A stretch of DNA of 64,000 bases from Acanthornis magna (taxonomy: Eukaryota > Chordata > Aves > Passeriformes > Acanthizidae), in assembly GCA_036785705.1 (NCBI GenBank), contig JAWUZG010000135.1, forward strand, positions 434,001 through 498,000, written 5' to 3'. Below the pieces are notes generated by a model. The model saw only the letters and a list, made by a program, of their open reading frames with translations, ran no database searches and had not been told where the DNA came from. Below are positions 42,585 through 55,600 of the stretch, in pieces. A program made the position numbers and the translations under genes. Within the stretch, counting starts at the first letter, position 1; each line of letters starts with the position of its first letter.

Positions 42585-44840
42585 GTAAGATAACATTATG
42601 TTTCAATATTTTATTATGACTTGAAGGAATAGATTTTTTTTTTGCCTTGTAGTTTGGATTTGGGGAGGGTTTTTTTTAATTTGTTTTTTTTCCTTTGGAT
42701 TTTGAAAGCTCTTTTCTAAACTAGTAACAACCAAATGCATGTAGGGACAGCTAGAAGACGATTTATTGTATTCTAAAATGTAGGAGTATATATACTTTTC
42801 AAAAGGTTCACTTCTAATTCAAAGATCAGTTATGTAAGATACTAGATTAAATACTGCATTCAGTTTTATTTGTTTTGCAGTCTTCACATGCCCAAGTTTG
42901 ATATCCTAGAGTAATTTTAAATAGAATGGTTGGAGGACAGATGTGCTTCTTCCTCTGATTCGTGCCATGTCCTGTGATGAGTTCCCACCTAGCAACTTAG
43001 CTTTCATCTCCATCACCAGGTAGCTATATCCTGCTCCAGCAGTAGGAATGCTTTAAATTGTGCCCTTTTGGGGGTATTACATTCTTGGTATTAAGAGCCT
43101 AACTTAAGCATTTAGTCTCTGTAGGGTGGGTGTAGAGATGAATGTCTTCAGAGGGCAGAACGGAACATCTGAAGCAGACTCCTATGCAAAAGGAATTGGC
43201 ATTTTGCACGGAATGCACGGGGACCTCAGTGTCTGCCTGCAGCTGCACAGGGCTGGGCGCTGTAGAAGCCTGTCTCAGGTGTTCTGCTCTTGGTCTGAAT
43301 TCAGAGGTGGCAGCCCTTTCTTCCTCCCCTCAGCCATGTTATTGATGAAGGTTTAGCCTGTCTGGCACTGGCCAGGAACTTTCCTAGGGAGTCTATGAAT
43401 AGTTCCTCCAAGCTGTGCCTAATTTGCAGCTGCAAACATGCTGTGCACAATCTGGAGGCAATGTTTAAAACCACAGACGGACTATTTCTTTCACTCTTAC
43501 TTTAAGGTAAGACTGAAAGTCCATTTCCTAGAAAACTGACCTGCATGAGTCTGTTCCAGGTTGTCTCAGTCTGTGAAAAGCTCCGATAAACCAACAGCCA
43601 TTTCTCTTGTATCTTCACAAGTTTAGTAGGCTGGTGTCCCTGTGTTGTTGGCTCAATGGTCTTGCTCATGCATTGGCCCCTCCCACGCTTGGAAAGAGAT
43701 TTCTTTCAGCACCTGGAAATGGTTCTATCATAACAAAGTTCCACATAGACATTAAGAATTGTGTGCTTCACTCTAGTGTATTTCCCCTGCTTGCTTTTCT
43801 GAGCAGCAGTTCTTACTCTCTGTGTAGGCAGAGGTAGTTAGTAACTAGGTAGTTAACTGTCAGAGGGTGAAATAATTGTAAATGCCACATATCTTGGTTT
43901 TTTGCACATAGCTGCATAATAGAAACCACAAACAGGTTACATGGGCCTCCTGGTATTTGGATAAAGAAAGACTGAGAAACTATGTGTTTGATAAATCTCC
44001 CTTGTTATATCTTCTATAGCTGTAATGTTGTACTATGAAAATATAGAAGTAGTTAAGAAGCCAAAAGTTTGATTAGGGGATGTCATTTTCTGGTAACGCA
44101 GAGAGATGAAAACAGTAGTCGCCCACATTTCAGGAGAGTAATAGACTTCTGGCAGTGAATAATTTTCCTATTGACTTAGGTGTTTGTAAATGTATGACTT
44201 AAAAAATACATTTAAAGAAAAAAAGCTGACTTCCTAGCATTCTGTGTTCTTGAAGTAAATACATACCTCTGTCTCTATTTAGTTTTCACATTTATGTTTT
44301 CTTTAGGCATCTATAGAAGGTTATGTTCCTAATGTTTTCCCAGGAGCACATAATCTGGTGAAGACATCCAAGGTTTTACTTTGCAATTCACCATTTCTCT
44401 TGAGTAATTCTGTACCCCTCACTGATGTTAGCCCTCTTTGCAAATAGTTCCTTACCTATGAAAATAAACTTGATGCTTCAGTAGTTGGGAGTAAGTGCTG
44501 TTTGATTCTGTTTAGGTACCTATTTTAAAGTGGAAAGTAGAAGTTAGGGAAGTACAATTCTTGGATTGCTCTCATAACTTTTGCCCTGGCATAGCTAGTT
44601 TCCCTGTCTTTCTCCATAAGATAGAAATGCTCTAATCTTTTTTATATATTCTGTACTCTTGTGAAAAGACAGTAAAGGTTTTAGGAGTCCAAATGTTAGA
44701 GCAAGGCATTACTAACATTATTACAGTAACTGGCAGAGTAATAAGCAGCAGCATTTATCTATGAATTTTAATGCTTGGAAAGGCCCTCTGAAAAAAAGAA
44801 TTTCCACATAAAAATACATCTACTTTAATTAATTTTTCGG
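42585..44840. other. FBXO15 intron 6
   Basis: Intron; no repeat or exon recognised. The frame at 43,126-43,356 has no known domain. Confidence 0.5.
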
Positions 44841-44923
44841 GATACAAATGAAATTGCTTTTGTTATGGCGAGTCTTCGTTATAATCAACTTCTTGAGAGA
44901 AGCATTTTGGGTTCTGCTGTTGT
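44841..44923 (+). pseudogene. FBXO15: FBXO15 exon 7, acceptor AG lost
   Basis: Encodes DTNEIAFVMASLRYNQLL then ERSILGSAVV, clearly the FBXO15 segment that follows PGLLVG-x-WK. The donor GT-GTAAGC is good, and the 83-nt length gives phase 0 to 2, exactly as needed between exons 6 and 8. The base pair directly before the exon reads GG (44,839-44,840, in ttttcgg) where AG is required. No other in-frame AG lies just upstream; the frame meets a TAA 15 bases before. The exon would be skipped or mis-spliced, and skipping 83 nt shifts the frame. The coding part itself is intact. Confidence 0.8.
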
Positions 44924-45892
44924 GTAAGCTTGGTTTTCCTTTGTGGGTAATAAAGATAACCTTTTGAATAAAGCTTTGAGTTTCACAGTTAAAATTGACT
45001 GCTGTTAGAGGTTTATATTTAGGCAGTAATTAACTATTCTTGTTTAATATAAACAAGTTACAGTAACGATTTACAAAAGTGTAGAAGCATTTTCATACTA
45101 CGATATTGCCATTGTTATGCTATTAAGGAGATAATTTAGTTATACAACTGTAGTAATACTTGCAGTATTGAGAAAGTTAGACTTTATCTTTCAGTCCTAT
45201 TGAGAACCTAGCTGGATTTCCTATGACGTGTTTGTATATGTGTATATTGCAGTATATAATATAATACAATACTTGTTTATACACTGTAAGCTGTTTCAAA
45301 AGATGGAGTTTTTTAGCTTTAGAACATTATTTGGGGAATTTATTTTCCCCTCAGCTTTCTGGTCAGATATTGTTGTATCTAACCAGTAGTCTTAAGTGCC
45401 CATGGTAACTTAGTGTGGCTCTTCTGCCACGGAAGGTGAGATTTTACACAATCTCCCTTAGTGCCCACTTGGATCCTTTGTAGAAGCTGTGCAGTTGCCT
45501 CTGGCATTTGGTCTCTTCAGGTCATTTGTGTGTGGTAGTTACTCATTTACTTAGGCACAAACAAAATTATTCCAATAATTGCTGTTTCAGAGAAGTTTCT
45601 AGCTAGTGGGCTTTTAGATTTGTAGTTAAGCTGATGCTTTTTTCTTTTTCGTAGACAAGTCCATGTTTTGAAGTTTAACAGATGTGCCTTTTAAAGCTGA
45701 CTGCCATATTTTCTGCCTTTGGCTAGGCCAAGCAGCTGATCAGCAGTATTAGACACTGTATTAGCTGAAAAGAAGCATGAGGAACTAGAGATGTTTGATT
45801 TCAAAACTCTCTCAAGATGATCGTGTACAGCCATGTATTTAATTTCTTTCTATTAAGCCATCCCGGTTGCTAAATTCGATTTTTTTTTCAAG
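44924..45892. other. FBXO15 intron 7
   Basis: AT-rich intron, no other feature seen. Confidence 0.5.
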
Positions 45893-46038
45893 CCAATCTA
45901 CCCCTCCACCTAATGGACCTTTACTGGATGATACTGACCCAGACTGTGGACTCCATCACTACAGCCTGCACCTGGATCTGCATGGCAGAAGCTGCAGGTA
46001 CCTGTGTGGAACATTCAATGGCCACTTCTGCAGAAAAG
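45893..46038 (+). CDS. FBXO15: FBXO15 exon 8
   Basis: A 146-nt exon after tttttttcaag with donor AAAAG-GTAAAG. It reads QSTPPPNGPLLDDTDPDCG, then LHHYSLHLDLHGRSCRYLCG and TFNGHFCRK. The motifs PLLDD-x-D-x-GLH-x-Y and YLCGTF are FBXO15 hallmarks. It starts after two bases of a codon supplied by exon 7 and ends in phase 1. This is the last exon I can identify with confidence; the protein should continue for roughly 150 more residues. Confidence 0.9.
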
Positions 46039-46500
46039 GTAAAGTTGATGGAACAATAATGTCTGCTTTAGAAATGATCCCTGCTGCCGTGTCTTCTTAT
46101 ATCCAGTGTCTCTGTTTTAAGGGGAGAAACTGAAATGGAATTTTAAGAGTAAGTGATCTCTCTGTTTGTTGTGTGGCTTCTTTATATCTGCATGGCAATT
46201 TGTGCGGTGTGCTCAGCCTGCTCTGTCACATTGACAGTGTCAGGCCTGGGACACAAATTTTGCAGATTGTCAGGGTCTTTTCTTTTGCTTCACTGCAGCA
46301 TTAATAATGCAGTGGCACAGCTTTTGGTGCAGGTTGATGTTTCTTCCACTTGTATTTTATAAAGGAGAGACAATTTGTCCTCATACGTTTTGGAGGCTTG
46401 TTTCGGTAGAATTCTCCTCGAGTATACTTTGGGTGCACTGACAGATTAAATATATAAATATATTTGTAGAAGTTACTGTGAACTTTAAGAACTTTAAGAT
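46039..46500. other. non-coding, probable FBXO15 intron
   Basis: AT-rich; no further exon seen. Confidence 0.4.
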
Positions 46501-46870
46501 GGATAGACCTCCAGCATAGACCTCCATGGGCTGCAGGGGGACAGCCAGCCTCACCATGAGATGCAGGGGAATCTCTACTCCGGTGCCTCTTTTTTCACTG
46601 ACTCGAGTGTCTGCAGGGCTGTTTCTCTCGTTCTTACGCCTTTGTCTGGCTGCAATTGTGCAGGTTTTTTTACCCCCCTTCTTAAATCTGTTATCCCAGA
46701 GGCACTACCACCATTGCTGATGGGCTTGTCCTTGGCCAATGGTGGATTTTTGGAGCTGGCATTTGCAGTGTTCAACATAGGGGAAGCTTCTGGCAGCTTC
46801 TCACAGAAGCTGTCCTTGTAGCCCCTCTGCTATCAAAACCTGGTCACACAAACCCAACACAGTTACAAAG
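46500..46870 (+). mobile_element. bird interspersed repeat, family uncertain
   Basis: The stretch starting ctgcagggggacagccagcc and ending near ctatcaaaacctggtcacac matches, as I remember it, a high-copy bird repeat, probably of LTR-retroelement origin. It is diverged with no intact frame. Family and strand are uncertain. Confidence 0.5.
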
Positions 46871-48028
46871 GCCTGCTGTGATTCTCTATCAGAATGAAGC
46901 ATGTTAGGATCCTTGTCCTGAAAAATCCAGAGTGGCTCTACTCGCCTAACATGCCTTGCTCCAGGACAGTGAAACTTGTAAACGTGCATTGGAAACATGA
47001 CAGCTGTGACACTGTTGTGTTTCTGCCCTGCGGTCTTCAGGTGTTTCAAGGAAAAAGTGATGCTTTCTTAGCCTGTTTGCTGGAGTTGTGTGGTACCAAG
47101 ACACTGTCTTACTTCCATGCAGAGAGTTCTAGGGTAAGGTCTTAAAATTGTTTTTCTGAGGTGTGGAGAGCAACTGAAGTTAAAGTACAGTGGATTGCTT
47201 GTACTTCAGGATTGCTTTCTTGTGTACGCTGGAAGTCTTTATTCTCAAAGAGAATTTTTATTAGCATGTCAGCTGTGGGTACTTCCTCTGTCCTTATTTT
47301 ATTGTAGTTTGGCTGATTTTATCCAGATCTGTTAGGAAAACAAAGGTTTTCAACCTTTCCCTGTTGCTGTCAGGGAAACACTCCCCTGACTCCCTGTCAG
47401 GAGTGTTTTAAACCCATCACTGCCTTTGGCAGGAAGCTGAAGGTCTCACAGTTATAATGTTTGCGTGAGCTTCCTCAGCAGTATCACTGTTGGGATAGGT
47501 TGGTTGGGGAGTGCCAGTGCTGGAAAAGGCTGGAGTGTGGACTGCTTTTAGCACCAGAGATGTCAGTGAATGCATGTGAGAAAAGGCCTCAGAAGCCAGA
47601 AACCTGCTGTCAACTTAGCAGGGAACGGCCTTGGGCTTTCCAGTGCTCTGGGAGGTGGGACAAACCTCACAGATGGGACATGTCCTCCTTGTTCAGTCCA
47701 GACAATCTGCGTTGGAAAAATGACTTCATTCACACAAATCTTCCTCATGAAATAAAGATCTGATGTAGTAAACCCAGTGACTGAACTGCATCAGAGCTTT
47801 ATTTCATGATAGGGTGAGTCGTTATTGATGATGTGATGATTTTTATGTCATGATGTGTTATGAATGGGTTTAAACACAGAAGAGCAAAGATAGCTAGATC
47901 TCTGTGAATAAAATGGATTGAACCCAGAAAGGTTTGAAATATAGCAAAAAAAAAAAAAAAGGTTAAAACCAAACGAGGTTAGATGTTGCTGCCAAAAAAT
48001 CGATATATTTTATGTAACAGTAAAAAAG
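46871..48028. other. non-coding
   Basis: No gene or clear repeat recognised. Confidence 0.4.
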
Positions 48029-48205
48029 GCAAAGAGAAAGAAGGAAAGGAAGAAGGAAGGAAAGAAAGAGAGAAAGAAAGAGGGAAAGAAAGAGAAGAAA
48101 GAGAAGAAAGAGAAGAAAGAGAAGAAAGAGAAGAAAGAGAAGAAAGAGAGAGAGAAAGAGAGAGAAAGAAAGAAAGAAAAAGAGAGAAAGAAAGAAGGAA
48201 GAGTA
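48029..48205 (+). repeat. purine-rich microsatellite (GAAA/AAAGAGAAG)n
   Basis: About 175 bp of almost pure A/G on the plus strand, including a run of nine-base units gaaagagaa at about 48,085-48,150. It gives spurious E/R/K-rich and S/F/L-rich frames. Confidence 0.95.
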
Positions 48206-49380
48206 GGGCAGTTGGGCTCCTCTGTCTGCACAGCCTCGGACCAGAGGCTTTTTCACTACACACCCAAAACCTCTCTTCCCTCCACCCTTTGGTGTCAGGG
48301 TCTGTGCTGGCCTGGCAGCTGATAGCCCTGGGGCTATGGTCTCTACCCCAAAGGTGCTAAGCTTGACCCCTCTGTGAATGTATTCTTTTCCTCCAGCCTG
48401 GAGTTTTTACTTTATCTTATCTCCATCAGCGCACAGTTCAGAGCTCCATTCAGGGTTTTGGTGGTTTGCTCTGCAGCTTTTCTGTACAGTTCTGTACAGT
48501 TTTTTTGTACAGTTTTGCTACAATAGCCAAAAGTCCTTCATGAAGATGTTTAAGCCATAAATTATAACATTTCAGTCTCCGATGTGATTTGAAGCCACCA
48601 TTGATTTAACTGGTGGTCTTGTCCTTTGCTATCCTGTAAGGGGAGTAACTTGTATCAGATATGATAGAGCATATGGTGTCCATTCCCTGCCTCACCTATC
48701 CTTGCTTGTCCCTTGTGCAGAGGGGCTGCATGATATTGGTTATCCCCCCAAAAACAGAGCAAATGCTCTACACATCGCTTTCCAGGCCTTTCATTGCCAC
48801 TGAAGTCCAACAAAATGTTGGTATCTAGAGGTATGTGCTCTAACCCAGAAAGCAGCACCAAAGCTGATTATTATTTGGTGAAATTTATTTATTTTTCTTC
48901 AGAAAATATTTAGTCTCAATGACTTTGTAAACAGCTTGCTGTTTGCATTTGGGGGATAAAAAGAAGAAGCGATCCTCAAGAGAGCAATATCAGATTATTT
49001 GTTAAGGAAAAAGCTTTAATACTTGTTAATTGCATGATTTAGAGTCTTCTGTCATTATCATAGTTGTTTAAAGACAAGTCTTTCCCTTTAAGTAGTGCAA
49101 ACCTCCCCAATTTTTAAAAATCCATTCCTTAAAAAGCAAACAAAAAACCACCTTGCTTCTCCTGAGGGCAAGGCAATGCCACATCAAAAGAAGGTGGATA
49201 ATGAGAGAACGTAGGATGTAATGTTGAAATTTGAAAAAACAGTCCAAAAAACGTTCCGCTGACCGAGCTATGTGTTGAGCCTGGAGACAGGAAGGCTCAG
49301 GGGCAATTTTATCACTGTGTAGAAATACCTAATTAGAGAGAATGAAAATGGTAGAGCTATACTCTTCTCAGCAGTGCCCA
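48206..49380. other. non-coding
   Basis: No gene recognised. Confidence 0.4.
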
Positions 49381-49383
49381 CTG

Positions 49384-49600
49384 ATGGTACAGGAGGCAAT
49401 GGGCAGAAATAAAAACCCCATGAAGTTCCATCCGAACAAAAGAAAAAGCTTTTTCTCTCTTAGGGTGATCAGCTACTGGAAAAGGTTGTGTAAAGTCTCC
49501 ATCTGTGGAGATACTCAAGACCTGATGGGGCACGGTCCTGGGCAGCCTGCTCTAGGCAGCCTGTCTGAGCAGGGGCAGAAGCTCTCTCCAGCCGTCTTCA
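49384..49600 (+). mobile_element. CR1 LINE 3' fragment
   Basis: Plus-strand CR1: aggcaatgggcagaaat, gaagttccatc, then aagtctccatctgtggagat and cacggtcctgggcagcctgc. Diverged copy. Confidence 0.88.
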
Positions 49601-52600
49601 ATGTTTTTGTGAATTGCATTGGAATTCACTGTGCGCAAAAGATGTGAACTGTCCATACCATGTAGGGTGGGTAATTGCTTAGGAGGTAAGCAGCTGGTTT
49701 TCAGCACTGTTTCAGACTTTCTGAGGTGCAGGGACTTGCATGAAGTTAGGCTCTGAGCAAGTTTCCTTGCTACGAACTTCTGCATGTGGTACATGTCCCT
49801 GAATTCATACCAGAGTCCTCCCAGTGGAGGAGCATGTTGTGATACAGAGCATATTGCAGGCTCTGTACAATGTTGTCGAGGCCGGTTGGGCTCTCTAGAA
49901 TGAGAAGCTCTGGTTTTCCATGGGTGTGCAGGTTGGTCTGAGCTTGGTCTTCCAAATATTATCATGCAGCTGAAAACAGAGATCTATGCTCAACAGATGG
50001 TCAGAGAGCACATCTTTGGGTTTTTTTTAACCCATACTTATAGATTCCCCAAATAAGTATTTGGAAGGTTTGAGCTAAGGCCTGAATCAACTCATACCTT
50101 CCTTTCAATACAGATCATATGCTTAATTCTTAGAGAGCTTTATAAGTAGTGGTTTCAGAGAAATTAGTAGTTCTGTACACATAAGCTTGTTGGCATCTTT
50201 TCCAATATAATTGTTGGTATTTTAATACGGTACTGCTTTGGAGTGGGACAGGACTAAACCACATCAAATACATGCTCTATTTGCCCAAATGAGTTTATTC
50301 CTGCAGCTTTTTTTGGTTGTTTGTTTGTTAATTTTTTTCTTTTTCTTTTTTTCTTCTGATGAATAGCTAACTACTAGCAGACCAACATTCTTAGTAGAAG
50401 CTTATATCAACCTCAATTTTTGTCATTTTGGCTTTTAGTCATCATAATGTTATCTTCTGCAGTTGTTTTAATGAAAACACAGCACATCCTGTCCAGACTT
50501 AAAAAAACATTCTCTCAATGAAAGATTTGGTGCAGAATGTTCTTTCTACAGATTTATATCACTATTCATACTTCTAAACAAATATTTACCTTACAATGAG
50601 ATTCATTCTGAGAGCTTCTAAACACATATTGTTTTTCAGGCAGAATCTAGTAAAGGAGAGAAATATAATTTCTAAGTGCTGAAATGCATACCAGCATATA
50701 CAAACCAATAACCAGCCCAGTATGATCTGAAGAAATGACTTCCCCCTATACAGTGCATGTTCTTTAAAGAGAGCAACCACTGCTTTCTTGCTCATTGTAA
50801 TTCACACTGCGTCCAGCACTACTGGAAAACTAATGAAAATGCTGGGAGTATAAGGCTTTATTTTACTGTTGAGAATTCTCAGTGGTTACAATATTATGTT
50901 GTGCCTAATTCTCCTGGTACCCCATTTTTTTAATGGTGATTGCTATTTTCAACCCAGTGATCCATTTCATGCATTAACCCCCTAAGAGCTGGATGTACCA
51001 TGTAGCACAAAGGAGCTTTCAGAGCAAAATGCTTTTACTGGATAATTTGTAAACAGGAAAAATCTGCTCAATCAGTTAGAAATCTTATAAGCAGAGGCTC
51101 ACTGGCATGGAAATCTGGGAAGCAGAGCCTTTTAAGTCCACCTCAAGGAAGATCAAAGTGAAAGAATAAAGGGAGGAGGTGCTGGTTTAATTTTTTCATC
51201 TGAGACTGCATGATATGAAGTGATGCAACTGTTGCCATAGTAAAGTTATATGGAATTGACTACAAGCCAGTCAACACCACTGTGTAATATTCCCCCCCAC
51301 CCCCACAAGCAAAGCAGGATAAACACTTCTTGATTGATTTTGTTTTCCCCCTTATAATAAGAAATTATAGGAACTGATTTTAGAACTCTCTTAAAACTAT
51401 AATTGCCAGCAGTGAAAAGTCAGCTAATATTTTTTGGATTGGGGCATACTGTTTCAGATACTGTTTCAGCTATAATTCATCTTTTTCTCAAAATTGTCAT
51501 TCATGAAGCACCTTCAGTTGTCAACTGTGAGATAAAGGAGTCATCTGCTCAGTTAACTGGGGGAGTATTAAAATATGGAAGATAATACCACTAGAATATT
51601 TTAAATGGTATCTATACACATCTGTTTAAGTTTTGGCAGAATTTACTTTCATCCTTGCCTTGTTACTCAAGTGTAATTTATAATGCATCTGAAGAATTCC
51701 CTTATCTCCCTCTCTACTTCACCCAGCATATGCATACATGCAGGCATTGAGAGACCAGGAAATATCATGTCATGGCCTCTGTTACACAGTGTCTAATTTT
51801 ACAGGATGTCTAGGAGGGTGTGGCAATAAAATGTGGTGGCTATAAAATAAAAAATAACTTCTGGTTGTGTTAGTGTTCATATTTGCATGGTTCAGGAGTT
51901 CAGTTGAGATTATACAGTGGGGTCAATATCTGAAGTGTTGCAACATTGTCAAAGCCATTAAAACATCAAACAAATTTGAATTCCTGTGACCAGAGCAGCC
52001 AGACACACAGAGGCTCATCGATATTAAGATCTATTTCTAACAGTGCCCTCCTGCTGTGTAGGAGGTGAGGGGCGACAGCCTTATTCAGAGGCCTTCTTTT
52101 ACTTCAGAGGTTCTTAATTTCTTCTTGTTGCAGCACTTGAAAACTTTGAGGAACACCTTAGGGGCCAGATGCTGCAGTGTGAACCGAAACTTCCACCTCC
52201 ACTTGAGAGTGTTGAGTGGCCCAGCTGACCTCCAGGTGCTGTTTTCTGTCAGCTGCTGTGCCTGTGCCATGTCTGCTGCTCTCCAGGGTTGTTTGAGAAG
52301 CACAGTGCATCTCTCGTGGCTCTCAATTGTGACTAATCTTGCTTCAGGCAACTGATACCCTCACCAATGCGATTTGCTCTTTCAACTCTTCCGGAGAGGC
52401 AGGTGTACTTTAAGGGACTTTATTTTATTTGAAAGGGCTTCATGTGCTTATTTTGTGCTGTTGCTTTAGAGGGGGGAGGAGGCAAATTGGATAAGCGTTT
52501 CTTGCCCACTGAGGGCAAGGGATGCTGATGTTGCTCATAAACTTGCTGAAGCACTATCTCCCTCATGGCTGTATGGCACAGACAGGCTTCTCCATCAATG

Positions 52601-55600
52601 CTGAAGGCTTGGCCATGGCAGGAGGGTTGACCATGGCCATTATTTTGGAGAATAGGTGGTTCCCTCTATGCCTAAAACCTGTCTTTGTTTGTCCCAAATA
52701 TCCAGGTTGAAAATAGATGACTGATTAACTTTTTTAAAATGAAAACTGCAGCAATCTCCTTCCTACATCATTAGCTGTCTGAGAAATCACAGGTGTTCTC
52801 TATTTTTGCAGTGAAGTTATGCAGGTGTTAAACTTGCCTGGTTTTGTGATAGAGCTAAGTATCTTAAATCAGCAACAAGCTGAACTCCCTGCTTGCAATT
52901 GGCCCCAAGACTTTGAATTTGATTGGATACTTTAAAGGGAGCAGGCTTTAAGAACAGCTTTCTTGTGTTAGAAGCTTAGAATCCACTTAAAAGATGAGAA
53001 ACAAGAAATAAAAGCAATAAAAATATTATTTGAAGGGAGCCTGGGAGAAGTGGAACAGCTGTAGATACTTGTGGCCCATCCCATCATTCAGAGAGTGCAG
53101 TGTGACACAGCAACAGCGAAGCCCTAGAAAATTAAATGCTGCTCATTGATGTGCACAGGAAAGTGCAGATTTGAAAATTTCACAAATAAGCAGTGGACAT
53201 CCTTATCCTTGGCAAACTGGGAAGCAAAAGCTCAGGGGAATAGAGAGAAATGAGAACAGGCCAGAGAGCACTTGGTGGTGAAAGAGCCTTTGTGAGTGGA
53301 GAGAACAGGAGAAACCAAAGTGAGCCCAAAAAGTCAGGTGGCCTGGTCACAGTGATGCAGCTAGGATCCCCCACAGCATCATGTGGAAATGGATAGGAGT
53401 GAGGAACAACCTCATTTGTAAAAGGTAAGACTTATTCTTGCAGCCTGTTGTAGCTAAAAAAGTTTTTTTATTGTTTAAGTCTGCACACACACACAGATAA
53501 GTTTCTGCTGTGAAAGTGTATGAATATGCTTGAAAAATTGGTCAACCTGAGTGTTTGCTGTTTCATTTCATTTAAAACAAATGTCTAGTAAATAACTTTT
53601 CCTTATTTTTTCTTTACCTCTTTATTAGAGACAGCTCTGGTTAGGTGTGGTTTATTAGCTGTGGTTTATTAGCTGTGGTTATTCAGATGTCCCCTTTCTT
53701 CGCTAGCTGATGTTTTTCTGCATTCTCTGAAAGCATGTCAGAGTGCTGCAGCGTTCAATTGCTTTTGACAAGGAATGTTGATTCTCCTTATGTCCTCCAC
53801 CCTCATATAAAAATAAGGCTTTGGTAGTCAGCAGTGTCCCCGGGGAGGCCTTGTTCTGCAAAATATAGAAGAGATTGAGGTGATTGGTAAGGGGGTGGTA
53901 TGGTACCATCTTCATTCTGCTGCCATGTTATCTACTGAAGAGCTTTCTTATTAAGGCATTGGCCTGATATGTTTATGCTAGTGAGGTAGGAATTAGAAAA
54001 ACTGTTGTTGAAGAAGCATCTGTCAGCTGAGTTGCACTGACTTATCACTATTGATTAGCCAGTGCTTATCGTTATGTCTATTGACTGCTTTTGTGGTCTG
54101 GCATTTTTAAGGGATTGTTTTCTTTTATGGCATCCTCTGGCTGTTACCAGTAAGACAAAGCCTCCTGTATTTCAAATGAGCTCACTCATTATTTTTCATT
54201 GTATTTTCTATTACAACCATTATCTTAGATCATGTAGATGTAATAGAAACAATGTTTATAGGAAACAGTTCAATCTCTATGAAAAGGAAACCTTTCTAGA
54301 TTCTACCCTATGAGAAAGAAAGATTGTTGTTCTTTTAAGGAGATAAAATGGGAAAAAAATAACAGGCCACAAATAAAGCATGTGTTACAGAAAGAGCACC
54401 ATATCTCGTACTTCTTTAAGGCAAAATTTGGCCCCTTAATTTACATAATAAGAATGTAACCAGAGTAGCACCACCAACATCAATGTTACGCTGGGCTGAC
54501 TCTGGATCAGAACTGCACACAAAAATTTAGCCTTCTTGTGAGCAAGTGGTGAAGGTAATGTGGAATATGCGTATTATTGGTGGGCTCTGTTTGTCTTGAT
54601 GGTTGAGATTATATTTTCAAGATTATGGAGGGCCTTTGTGTAAAGAGCCTACTGCCCCTCTCCTGCCAAGGATTTTCTCTGCTCCTTTTCCTAGTATTTT
54701 GCTAACTTTTACAAAGGCGGAATACATGGAGTTGACATTTTCACCACTAAACCTTAGTGGATTCAATGCTCATATTCTAGCCTTGTGTTTGGAGGAAAAA
54801 ACCCAAAAACTTAAAAAAAAAAAAAAAAAAAAGTTAGATGTCTCTTTCCTGATTATTGATGAGAGCTGTATTTTGGGTGATAAAATACAGAGGAGATGCA
54901 AAGGTTGCTTCATCAGAAGAAAACAGCAGGAGCAAGTCTCTTGAGGATTGCCCCCCTCTGTAGCTGTTGCAGAGAAAGCAGACCTTGATAAACCCTGTGC
55001 ACAAGTCAGAGCTTTCTCCAAGCCTGAGAATTACTAATGGGAATCCATTTTTCCCTCTAGAGATAGCCAAAGGAGGAATGGGCTGACTGGCTATTAAATG
55101 AATGTGGCTTTAAATGTAGACAGGCATTTAAAGCCTTCTGCCATACAAATTAGAATTTCTGCTTACGGAATCACATTTTCATGGAATATTTTTCATATGA
55201 AAATGCGGTTAGCCTAAACCCTCCACTTTCAGACAGTGTTTAGAAAGAAGTGTTATGCTCCTAGAAAGGAAAAGAAATGCTGTTCTTTTCATTATGCACT
55301 TTAACTTTTCAGTGTCTTTATGCATTCACTTTTATTTATTATTGCAGGTGAAAATGATGTCTCTTTTTTTTTTTTTTTTTTGTTAAGTGGCCTGGAGAAA
55401 GAGTATGCATTGGTGGGAACTTCAGACAGTAATGGTAAATATTGAGATATCTGTGTCACTAATCTGTTTGCACTTACATGAAACTTAGGTAATGGCAATG
55501 TAGTTCCTGATCAGTGAATGAAGGACTTAGAAATTAGAAAATAACTTCTGTCAGGAAAGATGAAAAACTAAATGGACTTTGTCTCCTTTATAAAATGTTG

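Noticed and set aside
47963..48360. Long charged (E/R/K) and S/F/L-rich frames
   Set aside because: Products of the purine-rich microsatellite.
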